A stretch of DNA of 5,522 nt, taken from the NCBI GenBank assembly GCA_023260615.1, contig JALQUY010000099.1, forward strand, positions 1 to 5,522, given 5' to 3'. Positions 5,453-5,522 of this stretch are shown here, piece after piece. Within the stretch, counting starts at the first letter, position 1. Every line of letters starts with the position of its first letter. The DNA comes from Schleiferiaceae bacterium. GTDB taxonomy: Bacteria > Bacteroidota > Bacteroidia > Flavobacteriales > Schleiferiaceae. The translations under genes and the position numbers were made by a program. The notes under the pieces are model-generated. The model did no database searches. It saw nothing but the letters and a program-made list of their open reading frames with translations, and was not told the origin of the DNA.

Positions 5453-5522
5453 ATGTCTCCCTTACACAAGAAACTCGCCATCCAATACGGCATCATCAGC
5501 ACCCTCTTGTCCGTGCTCTACG
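5453..5522 (+). CDS. N-terminus of a probable membrane protein (3' partial)
   Basis: An ATG 12 bp after the nuclease stop opens a frame that stays open to the window end (23 codons). It begins MSPLHKKLAIQYGIISTLLS, a short basic stretch running into a hydrophobic segment. This suggests a first transmembrane helix with a cytoplasmic N-terminus, or less likely a signal peptide. The pattern resembles the start of small Bacteroidota membrane proteins such as DUF4199, but 23 residues cannot establish a family. The close spacing suggests co-transcription with the nuclease. Confidence 0.5.
   Translation, partial: MSPLHKKLAIQYGIISTLLSVLY

Overview
This window looks like a chromosomal segment from a Bacteroidota bacterium with a fairly GC-rich genome, probably near the Flavobacteriales. 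Four points support this. The 769-residue fused 2-oxo-acid dehydrogenase E1 resembles proteins I know mainly from this phylum. The secreted endonuclease I ends in a type IX secretion (T9SS)-like C-terminal domain. Promoter-like TAnnTTTG boxes are present, and start codons lack Shine-Dalgarno sequences. The SRP RNA has a Bacteroidota-like core. The placement rests on recalled family features, not on a search.

Layout from left to right: (1) bases 1-390 hold the 3' end of an acyl/aryl-CoA ligase gene, probably menE-like, on the plus strand. (2) Bases 391-648 hold no gene. They contain several low-complexity arrays, mostly with an 8-bp period, and an imperfect inverted repeat between two converging genes. 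(3) A small-type transaldolase lies on the minus strand (649-1305). (4) A 57-bp divergent intergenic region (1306-1362) carries candidate promoters for both directions. (5) A fused alpha-beta E1 gene occupies 1363-3672 on the plus strand. (6) A compact SRP (4.5S-type) RNA gene lies on the minus strand at about 3696-3789. It converges on the E1 gene and diverges from the next one. (7) A secreted endonuclease I with flanking beta-sandwich-like domains occupies 3833-5440. (8) The first 23 codons of a probable membrane protein begin 12 bp further on and run off the window.

Most genes are ordinary housekeeping functions: CoA-thioester formation (possibly menaquinone synthesis), the non-oxidative pentose phosphate pathway, 2-oxo-acid oxidation, membrane protein targeting, and extracellular nucleic acid degradation. 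They do not form one pathway. The points most worth a second look are an apparent Asp/Asn exchange between the two side-chain Mg ligands of the E1 thiamine diphosphate site, the octamer arrays of 391-648 (one of which supplies the ligase's last codons and stop), and the tight packing of the SRP RNA gene. I see no convincing new multi-gene system.
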